A stretch of 64,000 nucleotides of DNA from Qiania dongpingensis. GTDB taxonomy: Bacteria; Bacillota; Clostridia; Lachnospirales; Lachnospiraceae. Of the stretch, positions 52,371 through 61,992 are shown piece by piece; position 1 is the first letter of the stretch; the number at the start of each line of letters is the position of its first letter. The notes beneath the pieces were generated by a model. That model ran no database searches. It saw nothing but the letters and a program-made list of their open reading frames with translations, and had not been told where the DNA came from. The stretch is taken from positions 124,001 to 188,000 of the forward strand of contig NZ_CP060634.1 of assembly GCF_014337195.1 (NCBI RefSeq), written 5' to 3'. Position numbers and translations under genes: made by a program.

Positions 52371-53975
52371 ATGGAATTGATATTTTTAGGCGCAGATCAT
52401 GAAGTGACCGGAAGCTGCCATATGGTAAAGGCCGCCGGTATGAATATGCTGATCGACTGTGGAATGGAGCAGGGAGAGGATGTTTATGAGAACCAGGAGA
52501 TTCCGGTACATGCCTCGGAAATCGATTGTGTTCTTCTGACCCATGCCCATATTGACCATTCCGGGCTCCTTCCTCTTCTTTACGCGAAAGGCTTCCGGGG
52601 GCAGGTGTATGCCACCAGGGCGACCTGCGATCTATGCCAGATCATGCTCCGTGACAGCGCCCACATCCAGGAGTTTGAGGCGGAATGGCGCAACCGGAAG
52701 GGGAAACGTGCCGGAAAGCCGGAATTTATCCCCTTATATACCATGGACGACGCCTTAGGGCTTTTGGAACAGCTGGTCGCCTGCGAATATAACGAGCTGG
52801 TGGACATTGCGGAAGGCATACAGGTCCGTTTTTCCGATGTCGGCCATCTGCTCGGTTCCGCCAGCATCGAACTATGGATCTCTGAGGACCAAGAAGATAG
52901 AAAACTGGTCTTTTCCGGCGATGTCGGAAACCTGGATCAGCCTCTGATCAAAGACCCTCAATATCTGGACACGGCTGATTACGTCGTGATGGAATCCACG
53001 TATGGAGACCGGATCCACAGTGACGTCCGTGTGGACTATGTGAAAGAATTGACGGAAATTATCCAAAAGACCTTTGACCGGGGCGGGAATGTGGTGATTC
53101 CTTCTTTTGCCGTAGGGCGTACCCAGGAAATGCTTTATTTCATTAGAAAAATCAAAGAAGATAAGCTGATTCGCGGCCATGAGGGCTTTAAGGTATATGT
53201 GGACAGTCCGCTGGCCATAGAAGCCACAAATATCTTCAACAAATACAAATATAGCTGCTTTGATAAAGAGGCCACGGAGCTTTTGGAGAAGGGGATCGAT
53301 CCCATTAAATTTCCGGGGCTGACCGTATCGGTAAGCAGCGCCGATTCTAAGCTGATAAACTTTGACCAGGAGCCGAAGGTCATCATATCGGCGTCCGGAA
53401 TGTGTGAGGCAGGCCGTATCCGCCATCACCTGAAGCATAACCTGTGGCGCCCGGAATGTACGATTCTGTTTGTGGGATACCAGTCGGGTGGCACCTTGGG
53501 GCGCGCCCTGCTGGACGGCATGAGCACCGTAAAGCTTTTTGGAGAGACCATCGAAGTAAAGGCAGAGATAAAGAAGCTGGATGGAATCAGCGGCCACGCG
53601 GACAAAATCGGGCTGCTGAAATGGATTGATTCTTTTAATCCGAAACCGAAAAAAGTATTCGTAGTCCATGGCGAGGACAGCGTATGCGACCACTTTGTAT
53701 CCTGTTTAAAAGAAGAACATGGGATGGATGCTTCGGCTCCTTACAGCGGGGCGGTCTATGATATGAAAACGGATTCTTGGGTCTCGGAAGGCGTCCGCAT
53801 CCTGAAGCGGCGTGAAAAATCTGCGGTAAAGAAGGCCAATACCGTATTTGCGAGGCTTTTAGCTTCAGGAGAACGTCTGATGGCGCTCATTCGGAAGAAC
53901 GAGGGAAGCGCCAATAAGGATCTGGCCAGAATGGCAGATCAGGTCAATATGCTGTGTGATAAATGGGAGAGATAA
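52371..53975 (+). CDS. MBL-fold/beta-CASP exoribonuclease-like protein
   Basis: A 534-residue metallo-beta-lactamase/beta-CASP nuclease with the metal motif His58-Ala-His60-Ile-Asp62-His63. Further MBL strands (Gly-His-Leu-Leu-Gly-Ser-Ala, Phe-Ser-Gly-Asp-Val-Gly), beta-CASP blocks (Pro-Ser-Phe-Ala-Val-Gly-Arg-Thr-Gln-Glu, Ile-Ser-Ala-Ser-Gly-Met-Cys) and the RNA-specificity region Gly-Tyr-Gln-Ser-Gly-Gly-Thr-Leu-Gly-Arg follow. It resembles archaeal/bacterial CPSF-like RNases rather than RNase J. AAGGAG precedes ATG at 52371. It starts 15 bases after ygiQ. Confidence 0.9.
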   Translation: MELIFLGADHEVTGSCHMVKAAGMNMLIDCGMEQGEDVYENQEIPVHASEIDCVLLTHAHIDHSGLLPLLYAKGFRGQVYATRATCDLCQIMLRDSAHIQEFEAEWRNRKGKRAGKPEFIPLYTMDDALGLLEQLVACEYNELVDIAEGIQVRFSDVGHLLGSASIELWISEDQEDRKLVFSGDVGNLDQPLIKDPQYLDTADYVVMESTYGDRIHSDVRVDYVKELTEIIQKTFDRGGNVVIPSFAVGRTQEMLYFIRKIKEDKLIRGHEGFKVYVDSPLAIEATNIFNKYKYSCFDKEATELLEKGIDPIKFPGLTVSVSSADSKLINFDQEPKVIISASGMCEAGRIRHHLKHNLWRPECTILFVGYQSGGTLGRALLDGMSTVKLFGETIEVKAEIKKLDGISGHADKIGLLKWIDSFNPKPKKVFVVHGEDSVCDHFVSCLKEEHGMDASAPYSGAVYDMKTDSWVSEGVRILKRREKSAVKKANTVFARLLASGERLMALIRKNEGSANKDLARMADQVNMLCDKWER

Positions 53976-53982
53976 ACAAAAC

Positions 53983-54540
53983 ATGGAAAAAGGAACTTAC
54001 GGTTATGGAAAAAAGAAACTAAAGGCACAGATCTTGAAACTGGCGGCCTGCTGCGTCCTGGTTTTCGGCGCGCTGACCATAGGCCTCATCACCACCGGAA
54101 ACCGGAAAAACATCTGGACGGTAGGCGCGGTCTGTTCCGTACTGCCCGCAGCGACTTTTGCGGTGAACGTCATAGCCAGGTGCAAGGGGCTTCCTCTGAA
54201 AAGCGAAGAATATGAACGACTTGCCAAAGTATCGGGAGGGCTGGTGCTTTCCTGCGATATGATTTTGACGGCCGGTCAGAAGCTGATCCCGGTTCAGGCG
54301 GCTGTTTTCCATGAAATGGGCATCACCGCCTATACGGCCAGTAAGAAAGTGGAAGTCAAGCAGGCAGAAAAGGATATAAACGGGCTCTTGAAGAGTATCG
54401 GTGTCTATTCAAAGATTCAGCTGTATACCGATTACAGCGCGTTTTTAAAGAGGGTGGACGGAATCCAGCCTCCTGAATCCGATGAAAAAAAGAAGGAGCT
54501 AGAGAAGAAAAAGGAAGAATTCCTTGTTTATTCCATGTAG
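53983..54540 (+). CDS. Hypothetical membrane protein
   Basis: I do not recognise this 185-residue protein. Two hydrophobic segments (about 16-36 and 42-60) near a basic N-terminus suggest a hairpin membrane anchor. A soluble helical part follows, with a Lys/Glu-rich C-terminal tail. ATG at 53983 is chosen 12 bases after GGGAGA; it follows the beta-CASP stop by seven bases and is probably in that operon. No catalytic motif is seen. Confidence 0.65.
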   Translation: MEKGTYGYGKKKLKAQILKLAACCVLVFGALTIGLITTGNRKNIWTVGAVCSVLPAATFAVNVIARCKGLPLKSEEYERLAKVSGGLVLSCDMILTAGQKLIPVQAAVFHEMGITAYTASKKVEVKQAEKDINGLLKSIGVYSKIQLYTDYSAFLKRVDGIQPPESDEKKKELEKKKEEFLVYSM

Positions 54541-54573
54541 AGCAGAAGACGGAAGAAAAGCAGGAGGAAACCG

Positions 54574-55587
54574 ATGAGGGAATTGCCGGTAGGGGCGGCG
54601 GAGGCAGGGCAGAGACTGGATAAATATCTCCAAAAATATATGGCGCTTGCGCCAAAGGGTTTTTTTTATAAAATGTTTCGGAAAAAAAACATCACCATAA
54701 ACAAAAAGAAATGCAGCGGTAGAGAACAGATAAAGGAAGGGGACAGAATCCAGCTTTTTCTTTCCGAAGAAACGATTGAAGGGTTTCGCAGAAAAGCAGA
54801 GACTTCCTTTAAACGTCCTGCTTCAAAATTGTCTGTTATCTATGAAGACTCTCAGGTGGTCCTGATCAATAAGCCTGCGGGTATGCTTTCCCAGAAAGCC
54901 GGAAAAGAAGACGTATCATTGGTGGAATATCTGCTCTCGTATCTGCTGGAAAGGGAAGAGATAACGGAAGAAACTCTTAGGAGCTTCCGCCCTTCTGTAT
55001 GCAATCGTCTTGACCGGAATACCAGCGGTCTTGTGACCGCGGGAAAGACTCTGAAAGCCCTTCAGGAGCTTTCCATACTTTTCAAGGAGCGGAGTATCCG
55101 CAAATACTATCTGTGCCTTGTGGACGGCGCTGCAGTAAAGAAACGCCGCCTGCACGGATGGCTTGTCAAGGATGAAAAAAACAATCAGGTGAAGATCTAT
55201 TCGGAACAGAGAGAGGGAAGCAGTGAGATCCATACGGCTTATGAGCCAGTTGCCGCCGGCAGCAATCAGACTCTGCTTAAGGTAGAGCTCATAACCGGAC
55301 GTACCCATCAGATCCGGGCGCATCTGGCGGCTGACGGCCATCCCGTAATTGGTGATGAGAAGTACGGGGATTCATCTGTAAACCGGAAATTTCGGTCTGA
55401 ATATCATCTGGAGCATCAGCTGCTCCATTCTTGGATCATGGAATTTCCGGAGCTTTCCGGAGCGCTTAAGGGGCTTTCAGGCCGTTCGGTACAGGCCCCT
55501 CCTCCGGAACTTTTCCGCAAGATTCTGAAAGAGGAAAAGGTATTGCCGCTTCCTGGCATAGCGGATACCTGGAGCAGCCCGGAATAA
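54574..55587 (+). CDS. RluA-family pseudouridine synthase
   Basis: A 337-residue RNA pseudouridine synthase. An N-terminal S4-like domain (1-65, Gly-Gln-Arg-Leu-Asp-Lys-Tyr-Leu) precedes the catalytic domain. Catalytic Asp147 sits in Arg-Leu-Asp-Arg-Asn-Thr-Ser-Gly-Leu, and the Thr-Gly-Arg-Thr-His-Gln-Ile-Arg motif is present near 250. AGGAGG precedes ATG at 54574. The RNA target (23S, tRNA or other) cannot be told. It lies in a run of RNA-processing genes. Confidence 0.93.
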   Translation: MRELPVGAAEAGQRLDKYLQKYMALAPKGFFYKMFRKKNITINKKKCSGREQIKEGDRIQLFLSEETIEGFRRKAETSFKRPASKLSVIYEDSQVVLINKPAGMLSQKAGKEDVSLVEYLLSYLLEREEITEETLRSFRPSVCNRLDRNTSGLVTAGKTLKALQELSILFKERSIRKYYLCLVDGAAVKKRRLHGWLVKDEKNNQVKIYSEQREGSSEIHTAYEPVAAGSNQTLLKVELITGRTHQIRAHLAADGHPVIGDEKYGDSSVNRKFRSEYHLEHQLLHSWIMEFPELSGALKGLSGRSVQAPPPELFRKILKEEKVLPLPGIADTWSSPE

Positions 55588-55646
55588 GACGCTGCCGGCA
55601 GACCAAATCCGGCACATATCATAAACTGGAGAGGAAGCAAAAGCCC

Positions 55647-56180
55647 ATGGCTACCTGGGGGACAAGAGGGCTCCGGGGTTCGACCCTGGAGGATTTGATC
55701 AACCATACGAACGAAAGATATAAAGAGAGCGGCCTGGCATTGATCCAAAAGATACCGACGCCCATTAAACCTATCAATATCGATAAAGAAAGCCGCCATA
55801 TAACGCTGGCTTATTTTGACCAGAAGAGTACGGTGGACTACATCGGGGCCGTCCAGGGGATTCCTGTGTGTTTCGATGCGAAGGAGTGCGTGAGCACGAC
55901 GTTCCCTCTGCAGAATATCCACGAGCATCAGATGATATTCATGGAGGAATTTGAAAAGCAGGGAGGCGTTTCGTTTATTATTCTCTATTTTACCGGCCTG
56001 GACGAAATGTATTATGTTCCCTTTCGCCGCCTTCTGGAGTATTGGAACCGCGGGAGAAACGGAGGAAGAAAAAGCTTTACTTACGAAGAAATTGACAAAA
56101 CCTATCAAATACATACAAAACACGGAGCCTATGTCCATTATCTGGAGATGCTGCAAAAAGATTTGGACAGCAGAGATTGA
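55647..56180 (+). CDS. recU: Holliday junction resolvase RecU
   Basis: RecU resolves four-way DNA junctions in Firmicutes recombination and segregation. The 177-residue protein has Arg-Gly-Ser-Thr-Leu-Glu-Asp-Leu-Ile near the start, a Pro-Thr-Pro stalk segment, catalytic Ser-Thr-Val-Asp-Tyr-Ile-Gly and Phe-Asp-Ala-Lys-Glu-Cys, and Asn-Ile-His-Glu-His-Gln. The usual partner gene ponA is not beside it. AGAGGAAG precedes ATG at 55647. The his-operon promoter overlaps its stop codon. Confidence 0.93.
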   Translation: MATWGTRGLRGSTLEDLINHTNERYKESGLALIQKIPTPIKPINIDKESRHITLAYFDQKSTVDYIGAVQGIPVCFDAKECVSTTFPLQNIHEHQMIFMEEFEKQGGVSFIILYFTGLDEMYYVPFRRLLEYWNRGRNGGRKSFTYEEIDKTYQIHTKHGAYVHYLEMLQKDLDSRD

Positions 56181-56205
56181 CAGATTCCGTCTCATCCAGT
56201 ATAAT
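56177..56205 (+). promoter_or_regulatory. Consensus promoter of the his operon
   Basis: TTGACA (56177-56182), 17-base spacer, TATAAT (56200-56205): a perfect sigma-A consensus. The -35 contains the recU TGA stop. The leader to hisZ at 56271 is about 60 bases, too short for a T-box. Confidence 0.9.
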
Positions 56206-56270
56206 TTATTCTGCGTGCTACTATGATAATGAATTATCACGTTAATATATTAAAGCGTCAGGAGATCTGT

Positions 56271-57536
56271 ATGAAACAATTACTACATACGCCGGAGGGA
56301 GTCCGGGACATTTATAATTCCGAATATGCTGGAAAGCTGGTCATCGAGGACAGGATCCGCAGTACATTAAAGCGGTACGGATATAACGAGCTTCAAACCC
56401 CTACCTTTGAGTTTTTTGATATTTTCAACAAAGAGCGGGGAAGCGTCGCTTCTAAGGAGATGTATAAATTTTTTGACCGGGAAGGGAATACTCTGGTGTT
56501 ACGGCCGGATATGACGCCTCCTGTGGCCAGATGCGCCGCTAAATATTATACGGACGAGCCGTTTCCCATCCGTCTCAGCTATCTTGCCAATACATTCATC
56601 AATCACAGCAGTTATCAGGGACGCCTGAAGGAATCTACCGTGCAGGGGGCCGAGCTGATCGGGGACGATTCCAGTGACGCAGATGCGGAAATGATCGCTC
56701 TTACCATCGATTGTCTATTAAAAGCAGGCCTAAAAGATTTTCAGGTCGACATCGGACAAGTGGGCTTTTTCAAAGGACTGGTGGAAGAAGCAGGACTTGA
56801 CGAGGACACGGAAGAGAGGCTCCGGGCGCTCATCGAAGAAAAGAATTTCTTTGGTGTGGAGGAGCTGATGCAGGAGCAGAACCTTGATGAGAAACTTACA
56901 GAGGTATTCTTAAAGCTTCCTGAGCTTTTCGGATCCGCTGAGCTCATAGAGACAGCAAAAGCCATGACTGTGAACGCCCGCTCAAAGGCGGCCGTGACAC
57001 GCCTGGAGAATCTATACCGTATCCTCAGCTACTACGGGCTGTCCGATTATGTATCCTTTGACCTGGGGATGCTGGGCAAATATAAATATTATACCGGAAT
57101 CATTTTTCGGGGAGTTACCTTTGGCATGGGGGAACCAATCGTATCGGGCGGTCGCTATGACGGCCTGATGAAACAGTTTGGAAAGGACGCTCCGTCCGTA
57201 GGCTTTTCTATTTCCATAGACGGCCTGATGTCGGCACTTTCCAGGCAGAAGATCGAGATTGAGACTCCAAAGGTGGACATCCTTTTGCTCTATGACAGAT
57301 CCAGACAGGCATCTGCGATACCGTTGGCTTCCCGTTTCAGAAATTCTGGGAAGAATCTGCAGCTCATCCGAAGAAAGGAAGAGACTACGCTTGAAGATTA
57401 CACAGCCTTTGCCAGACGGAACCGTCTGGAGGAGATTTATTATTTATCCGACGGCAGACAGGACATCCAGGCGGTTTGTCCGGATACGGGAGAGATAAGA
57501 CATCTTTCTTTTCCGGAAGGAATTGAGCAAAAATAG
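56271..57536 (+). CDS. hisZ: ATP phosphoribosyltransferase regulatory subunit HisZ
   Basis: HisZ is a catalytically inactive histidyl-tRNA-synthetase-like protein that completes and regulates the short form of HisG. The 421 residues show class II synthetase-like pieces such as Thr-Pro-Glu-Gly-Val-Arg-Asp near the start, Leu-Arg-Pro-Asp-Met-Thr-Pro-Pro-Val-Ala-Arg and Gly-Gly-Arg-Tyr-Asp. ATG at 56271 follows CAGGAG; an upstream in-frame extension to 56223 adds no recognisable sequence. It is the first gene of the his operon, directly before short hisG. Confidence 0.95.
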   Translation: MKQLLHTPEGVRDIYNSEYAGKLVIEDRIRSTLKRYGYNELQTPTFEFFDIFNKERGSVASKEMYKFFDREGNTLVLRPDMTPPVARCAAKYYTDEPFPIRLSYLANTFINHSSYQGRLKESTVQGAELIGDDSSDADAEMIALTIDCLLKAGLKDFQVDIGQVGFFKGLVEEAGLDEDTEERLRALIEEKNFFGVEELMQEQNLDEKLTEVFLKLPELFGSAELIETAKAMTVNARSKAAVTRLENLYRILSYYGLSDYVSFDLGMLGKYKYYTGIIFRGVTFGMGEPIVSGGRYDGLMKQFGKDAPSVGFSISIDGLMSALSRQKIEIETPKVDILLLYDRSRQASAIPLASRFRNSGKNLQLIRRKEETTLEDYTAFARRNRLEEIYYLSDGRQDIQAVCPDTGEIRHLSFPEGIEQK

Positions 57537-57573
57537 TACCCAGGAAAATGAGACAGATAGAAGAGGATAACAT

Positions 57574-58233
57574 ATGAGATATTTAACATTTGCCCTGGCT
57601 AAGGGACGTATGGCTAAAAAGACCATGGAGCTGTTTGAAGCCATCGGGCTGTCCTGTGAAGAAATGAAGGAGGAAGGGACCCGTAAACTGATCTTTGTGA
57701 ATGAAGAGCTTAAACTCCGCTTTTTCCTGGCAAAGGCCAATGACGTTCCTACTTATGTGGAATACGGCGCGGCCGATATCGGAATCGTCGGTAAGGACAC
57801 TATTTTGGAAGAGGGAAGACGGCTTTATGAAGTCCTGGATCTGGGCATCGGAAAGTGCAGGATGTGTGTCTGCGGACCGAAGGATGCGGCGGATAAGCTT
57901 AAGCATCATGAGCTCATCCGGGTAGCCACCAAGTATCCTGGTATCGCCAAGGATTATTTCTATAATAAAAAACATCAGACCGTAGAGATCATCAAGCTGA
58001 ACGGATCCATAGAGCTTGCTCCCATTGTAGGCCTTTCAGAAGTCATTGTGGACATCGTGGAAACGGGCTCTACTCTGAGGGAAAACGGGCTTACGGTCTT
58101 GGAGGAGATCGTCGGGCTCTCCGCCAGGATGGTGGTCAATCAGGTCAGCATGAAAATCGAGCACGAACGCATCAGCAGGATCATTGCCGATATGAGAACA
58201 CTTATCCAGTCAAGGGAGCGGGACGGGCGGTAA
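57574..58233 (+). CDS. hisG: ATP phosphoribosyltransferase, short form HisG
   Basis: It catalyses the first step of histidine synthesis, joining ATP and PRPP. At 219 residues it is the HisZ-dependent short form without the C-terminal regulatory domain. Family features include [14 protein letters not shown] and the PRPP loop Glu-Thr-Gly-Ser-Thr-Leu. The PRPP comes from prs elsewhere in the window. AGAGGA precedes ATG at 57574. Confidence 0.97.
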   Translation: MRYLTFALAKGRMAKKTMELFEAIGLSCEEMKEEGTRKLIFVNEELKLRFFLAKANDVPTYVEYGAADIGIVGKDTILEEGRRLYEVLDLGIGKCRMCVCGPKDAADKLKHHELIRVATKYPGIAKDYFYNKKHQTVEIIKLNGSIELAPIVGLSEVIVDIVETGSTLRENGLTVLEEIVGLSARMVVNQVSMKIEHERISRIIADMRTLIQSRERDGR

Positions 58234-58273
58234 TATCCGTACTTTTTGCCGTCAGAAGACAGGAGGAGACAAA

Positions 58274-59563
58274 ATGAGAATAGTGAAGTTGGATGAATCA
58301 TCCAAAAAGGACATACTGGATCAGCTTTTGAAGAGAAGTCCCGGACACTATGGCGCCTATACGGAGACCGTAAATGCCATTGTGGAGGAAGTACGGAAGA
58401 ACAGGGATTCAGCCCTGTTTGCTTATACGGAAAAGTTTGACGGCTGCAGGCTGGACGCTTCTGCCGTCCGTGTCACAGAGGCTGAGATGGAAGAGGCGTA
58501 CGGCCTGGTGGAAAAAGAGCTTGTGGAGGTGATTCGAAAGGCGCTTGTGAATATCCGGGCCTTTCATGAAAAACAGCGGAGGTACAGCTGGTTTGATTCC
58601 AGTGAGAACGGCGTTTTGCTGGGACAGAAGGTCACGCCCCTTAACCGGGTGGGCGTATATGTTCCGGGTGGAAAGGCAGTGTATCCATCCTCTGTACTCA
58701 TGAATATCGTTCCTGCCAAAGTGGCGGGAGTGGGAGAAATCGTCATGGTCACCCCGCCCGGCAAAGACGGCAGAGTAAATCCGGCTGTCCTGGTGGCCGC
58801 GAAAGAAGCCGGTGTGGACAAGGTCTTTAAAGCAGGCGGGGCTCAGGCGATCGCCGCTCTGGCTTTTGGGACGGAGTCCATCCCACGGGTCGATAAGATC
58901 GTAGGCCCCGGAAACATTTTTGTCGCTTTGGCTAAAAAAGCGGTGTTTGGTTTTGTGAGCATCGATTCTATCGCCGGCCCCAGTGAGATTCTTGTACTGG
59001 CTGATGAAACGGCAGACCCCCGCTATGTGGCCGCGGATCTTTTGTCCCAGGCGGAGCATGACGAGATGGCCTCCGCTATTCTGGTCACCACCTCTGAACG
59101 GCTGGCAGATGCGGTAAACCAGGAAATAGACGGGTTCCTTAAAATTCTCAGCAGAAGGGATATCATCTCCAGATCTCTTGAGAATTACGGATATATCCTG
59201 CTTGCAGACACCCTGGATGAGGCCATAGAAGCTGCCAATGAGATTGCTTCTGAACATCTGGAGATTATGACCAAAGATGCTTTTACCGTCATGACGAAGA
59301 TTCGGAACGCAGGAGCCATCTTTGTCGGAGAACACAGCTGCGAGCCGCTGGGAGATTATTTTGCAGGTCCGAACCATGTGCTTCCCACCAACGGGACGGC
59401 CAAATTCTTTTCACCTCTGGGCGTGGATGATTTTGTAAAGAAGTCCAGTATCATATCGTATTCCAGGGAAGCCCTGGAGCCCATCCATGAAGATATCATA
59501 CGATTTGCGGATCAGGAGAAGCTGACCGCCCACGGCAATGCCATAAAAGTTCGGTTTGAATAG
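58274..59563 (+). CDS. hisD: Histidinol dehydrogenase
   Basis: HisD oxidises histidinol to histidine in two NAD-dependent steps. The 429-residue length is standard. Visible signatures include Val-Tyr-Val-Pro-Gly-Gly, Gly-Pro-Gly-Asn, Ala-Gly-Pro-Ser-Glu, the zinc/active-site Gln-Ala-Glu-His-Asp and Gly-Pro-Asn-His-Val-Leu-Pro-Thr. AGGAGGAG precedes ATG at 58274. Confidence 0.97.
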   Translation: MRIVKLDESSKKDILDQLLKRSPGHYGAYTETVNAIVEEVRKNRDSALFAYTEKFDGCRLDASAVRVTEAEMEEAYGLVEKELVEVIRKALVNIRAFHEKQRRYSWFDSSENGVLLGQKVTPLNRVGVYVPGGKAVYPSSVLMNIVPAKVAGVGEIVMVTPPGKDGRVNPAVLVAAKEAGVDKVFKAGGAQAIAALAFGTESIPRVDKIVGPGNIFVALAKKAVFGFVSIDSIAGPSEILVLADETADPRYVAADLLSQAEHDEMASAILVTTSERLADAVNQEIDGFLKILSRRDIISRSLENYGYILLADTLDEAIEAANEIASEHLEIMTKDAFTVMTKIRNAGAIFVGEHSCEPLGDYFAGPNHVLPTNGTAKFFSPLGVDDFVKKSSIISYSREALEPIHEDIIRFADQEKLTAHGNAIKVRFE

Positions 59564-59572
59564 GAGGGCGCC

Positions 59573-60160
59573 ATGAAACGAATCGGAACAGTTTCAAGAA
59601 AAACGAGCGAGACAGACATATCCGTTACATTAAATCTGGATGGAACAGGCTTGAGCGAGATTCAGACCGGAATCGGTTTTTTTGACCATATGCTCGTTAG
59701 CTTTGCGAAGCATGGCCTGTTTGATTTAAACGTATCGGTCAAGGGAGACCTGGAAGTGGATACCCATCATACCATTGAGGACACAGGCATCGCCCTGGGG
59801 CAGGCCATTTTAAAGGCGGTGGGAGATAAGACGGGAATCCGCCGTTATGGCTCTTTCCTGCTTCCCATGGATGAATCTTTAGTTCTCTGCGCCCTGGATC
59901 TTTCGGGCCGTCCCTATTTGGTATATGACGCCGTTCTCACGGCAGAACGCGTCGGCTGCCTTGAGACAGAGATGATCAGGGAATTTTTCTATGCGGTTTC
60001 TTATTCGGCGGCTATGAATCTCCACATCAAGGAGATTCACGGCGAGAATACTCATCATGTGATTGAAGCCATGTTTAAGGCGTTTGCCAAGTCCCTGGAT
60101 ATGGCCACCATGACAGACAGCCGGATTCCCGGCCTCTTGTCCACAAAAGGTTCTTTATAA
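59573..60160 (+). CDS. hisB: Imidazoleglycerol-phosphate dehydratase
   Basis: HisB dehydrates imidazole glycerol phosphate. The 195-residue monofunctional enzyme has the Mn-binding repeats Phe-Asp-His-Met-Leu with His-His-Thr-Ile-Glu-Asp, and the second half-site His-His-Val-Ile-Glu-Ala. There is no HisN phosphatase domain. AGGAGGG precedes ATG, 10 bases after hisD. Confidence 0.97.
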   Translation: MKRIGTVSRKTSETDISVTLNLDGTGLSEIQTGIGFFDHMLVSFAKHGLFDLNVSVKGDLEVDTHHTIEDTGIALGQAILKAVGDKTGIRRYGSFLLPMDESLVLCALDLSGRPYLVYDAVLTAERVGCLETEMIREFFYAVSYSAAMNLHIKEIHGENTHHVIEAMFKAFAKSLDMATMTDSRIPGLLSTKGSL

Positions 60161-60186
60161 TTTATAAATCGTGAGGAGAAGACAAC

Positions 60187-61473
60187 ATGGCAGAAGAAAA
60201 GAAACTGGCGGCTTTGTTTGCCCTTAGAAACGGTCAGGTGGAAATTGAAATCGAACGGGGAGGGTTCCCCGGCGGCAGCCCGGAAGAGCTGTGCCGTTAT
60301 TACGATGACAACGGCGCTGATGAATTAATGATCATGGATCTCTCGGAGGATGATGCAGGACATGACGCCCATATCGGCATGATCAAGAAGATTGCCCGCA
60401 CCGTGGATATCCCTGTGATCACAGGCGGACGGGTCAAACGGGTGGAGGATGTAAAGAAATATCTCTATGCCGGAGCTAAAATGGTGTATCTAAAAGCCTC
60501 CGAGGAAGAAAGCATTGATATTTTAAAAGAAGTTTCCGACCGTTTTGGGAAAGAGAAGATCGCCGTTTGGCTGGACAGGGAGGATAAGATCTCACGGATG
60601 GAGGAGTACGCTTCTTTGGGAGCCGGCTGCTTTATCCTGGATATGGGGGCCGCTTTCACATGTCTTCCGGAAGGCAGCGGGTATCCTATGCTGCTTTTGA
60701 CACAGATGCGTACAGCGCAGGAGCTTAAACCCATCCTGTCGCTTCCCGGAGTAAAGGGAGCCGTTCTTTCATTTGGGAAAGATGATGGCACCGACTGTAT
60801 GGCCCTTAAACAGCAGCTAAAAAAAGAAGGGCTTTCCATGAATACGTTTGAAAGCCCGGTGAGCTTTTCAAAACTTAAGCAGGGACCGGACGGCCTGGTT
60901 CCGGTCATCGTACAGGATTATAAGACCTCTGAAGTCCTCATGATGGCGTACATGAATGAATTAGCCTTTGAGGCCACGCTGGAAACGGGCAAAATGCACT
61001 ATTACAGCCGGAGCAGAAAAAGCCAGTGGCTGAAGGGGGAGACCTCCGGTCACTTCCAATACGTAAAATCCCTCTATTCGGACTGTGACAATGATACCCT
61101 TTTGGCCAAGGTGGCTCAAGTGGGCGCTGCCTGTCACACCGGTTCCCGCTCCTGTTTTTTTAATAATCTGGTAAAAAAGGAGTATGACGATACCAACCCG
61201 CTTATGGTATTTGAGGATGTGTATCAGGTGATCCTGGACAGAAAAGCCAATCCCAAGGAAGGTTCTTATACCAACTATCTGTTTGACAAAGGTATCGATA
61301 AGATATTAAAGAAGGTAGGAGAAGAGGCGACGGAAATCGTCATTGCCGCCAAAAACCCCAACCCGGAAGAAATCGTTTACGAACTGTCGGATTTCCTCTA
61401 TCACGCCATGGTATTGATGGCGGAAAAGGGCGTGACCTGGGAAGATATTACAAAAGAATTGGCAAATCGCTGA
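60187..61473 (+). CDS. hisIE: Fusion of a HisF-like barrel domain with HisI cyclohydrolase and HisE pyrophosphatase
   Basis: The 428-residue chain has three parts. Residues 1 to about 215 look like a HisA/HisF half-barrel, with Asn-Gly-Ala-Asp-Glu-Leu and a Thr-Gly-Gly-Arg-Val phosphate-loop-like turn. Relative to HisF (Cys-Leu-Asp-Val-Lys-Asp-Gly-Arg-Val), the catalytic Asp of the first strand appears as Ala (Leu-Phe-Ala-Leu-Arg-Asn-Gly-Gln-Val), so this part is probably inactive. About 220-325 is HisI ([10 protein letters not shown], and metal-binding Asp-Cys-Asp-Asn-Asp and Cys-His-Thr). About 335-428 is HisE (Lys-Val-Gly-Glu-Glu-Ala-Thr-Glu). GAGGAGAAG precedes ATG. The operon ends here without hisA, hisF, hisH or hisC. 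Confidence 0.88.
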   Translation: MAEEKKLAALFALRNGQVEIEIERGGFPGGSPEELCRYYDDNGADELMIMDLSEDDAGHDAHIGMIKKIARTVDIPVITGGRVKRVEDVKKYLYAGAKMVYLKASEEESIDILKEVSDRFGKEKIAVWLDREDKISRMEEYASLGAGCFILDMGAAFTCLPEGSGYPMLLLTQMRTAQELKPILSLPGVKGAVLSFGKDDGTDCMALKQQLKKEGLSMNTFESPVSFSKLKQGPDGLVPVIVQDYKTSEVLMMAYMNELAFEATLETGKMHYYSRSRKSQWLKGETSGHFQYVKSLYSDCDNDTLLAKVAQVGAACHTGSRSCFFNNLVKKEYDDTNPLMVFEDVYQVILDRKANPKEGSYTNYLFDKGIDKILKKVGEEATEIVIAAKNPNPEEIVYELSDFLYHAMVLMAEKGVTWEDITKELANR

Positions 61474-61481
61474 CTTATTAC

Positions 61482-61510
61482 TTGATTGTCCCTCCGGAAT
61501 AGGGTAAAAT
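61482..61510 (+). promoter_or_regulatory. Promoter of the hypothetical gene at 61542
   Basis: TTGATT (61482-61487), 17-base spacer, TAAAAT (61505-61510), 32 bases before the start codon. Confidence 0.6.
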
Positions 61511-61541
61511 TACATAAAAGAACTGCAAAGGGGGAGCGGCC

Positions 61542-61967
61542 ATGGCATGGAAGGAGAAATGTTTTCGTTCCTTAATGGATGCGAAACTGTTTTTATCAAC
61601 GGCGCATATGGAGAGGTTCAAGGAATTGTGGAAAGTTCTGAAAAAGCAGCCTTTCTGTACAAAAGGGATGTGTAAATGTCTGTTCATGGCGGCGTGGGAC
61701 CAGGAGCATTATCAGTTCCTGAAGGACACGGTGGATGAGATGATCGCCAGGAAAGACACGGATACCTCCTATATGCTGGAAAAAGGAAGAGTCGTGCTGG
61801 ACAATGTCGCCCTCAGCGAACGGGAGCTGTTTAAACTCTCTATCCGTTTTCTGGAAGAGGAAGGAAGGACACCGGACGAGCGGTTCCTCTTAAAGCTGGC
61901 CCATCATTGGGTTCCGATCGCGGACAATACTCTGGAGGCAGGACGTCTTTTGGATGCTTTGGAATAA
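61542..61967 (+). CDS. Hypothetical protein
   Basis: I do not recognise this 141-residue soluble protein. It is rich in Lys, Glu, Leu and aromatic residues, with a Cys-Thr-Lys-Gly-Met-Cys-Lys-Cys cluster near 38-45 that could bind metal, and a helical C-terminal half. AAAGGGGGAG precedes ATG at 61542, and a promoter stands upstream. It is monocistronic, with a weak hairpin before the convergent popT gene. Confidence 0.7.
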   Translation: MAWKEKCFRSLMDAKLFLSTAHMERFKELWKVLKKQPFCTKGMCKCLFMAAWDQEHYQFLKDTVDEMIARKDTDTSYMLEKGRVVLDNVALSERELFKLSIRFLEEEGRTPDERFLLKLAHHWVPIADNTLEAGRLLDALE

Positions 61968-61992
61968 ATGAGACAAATATGAGGTTTAAATG

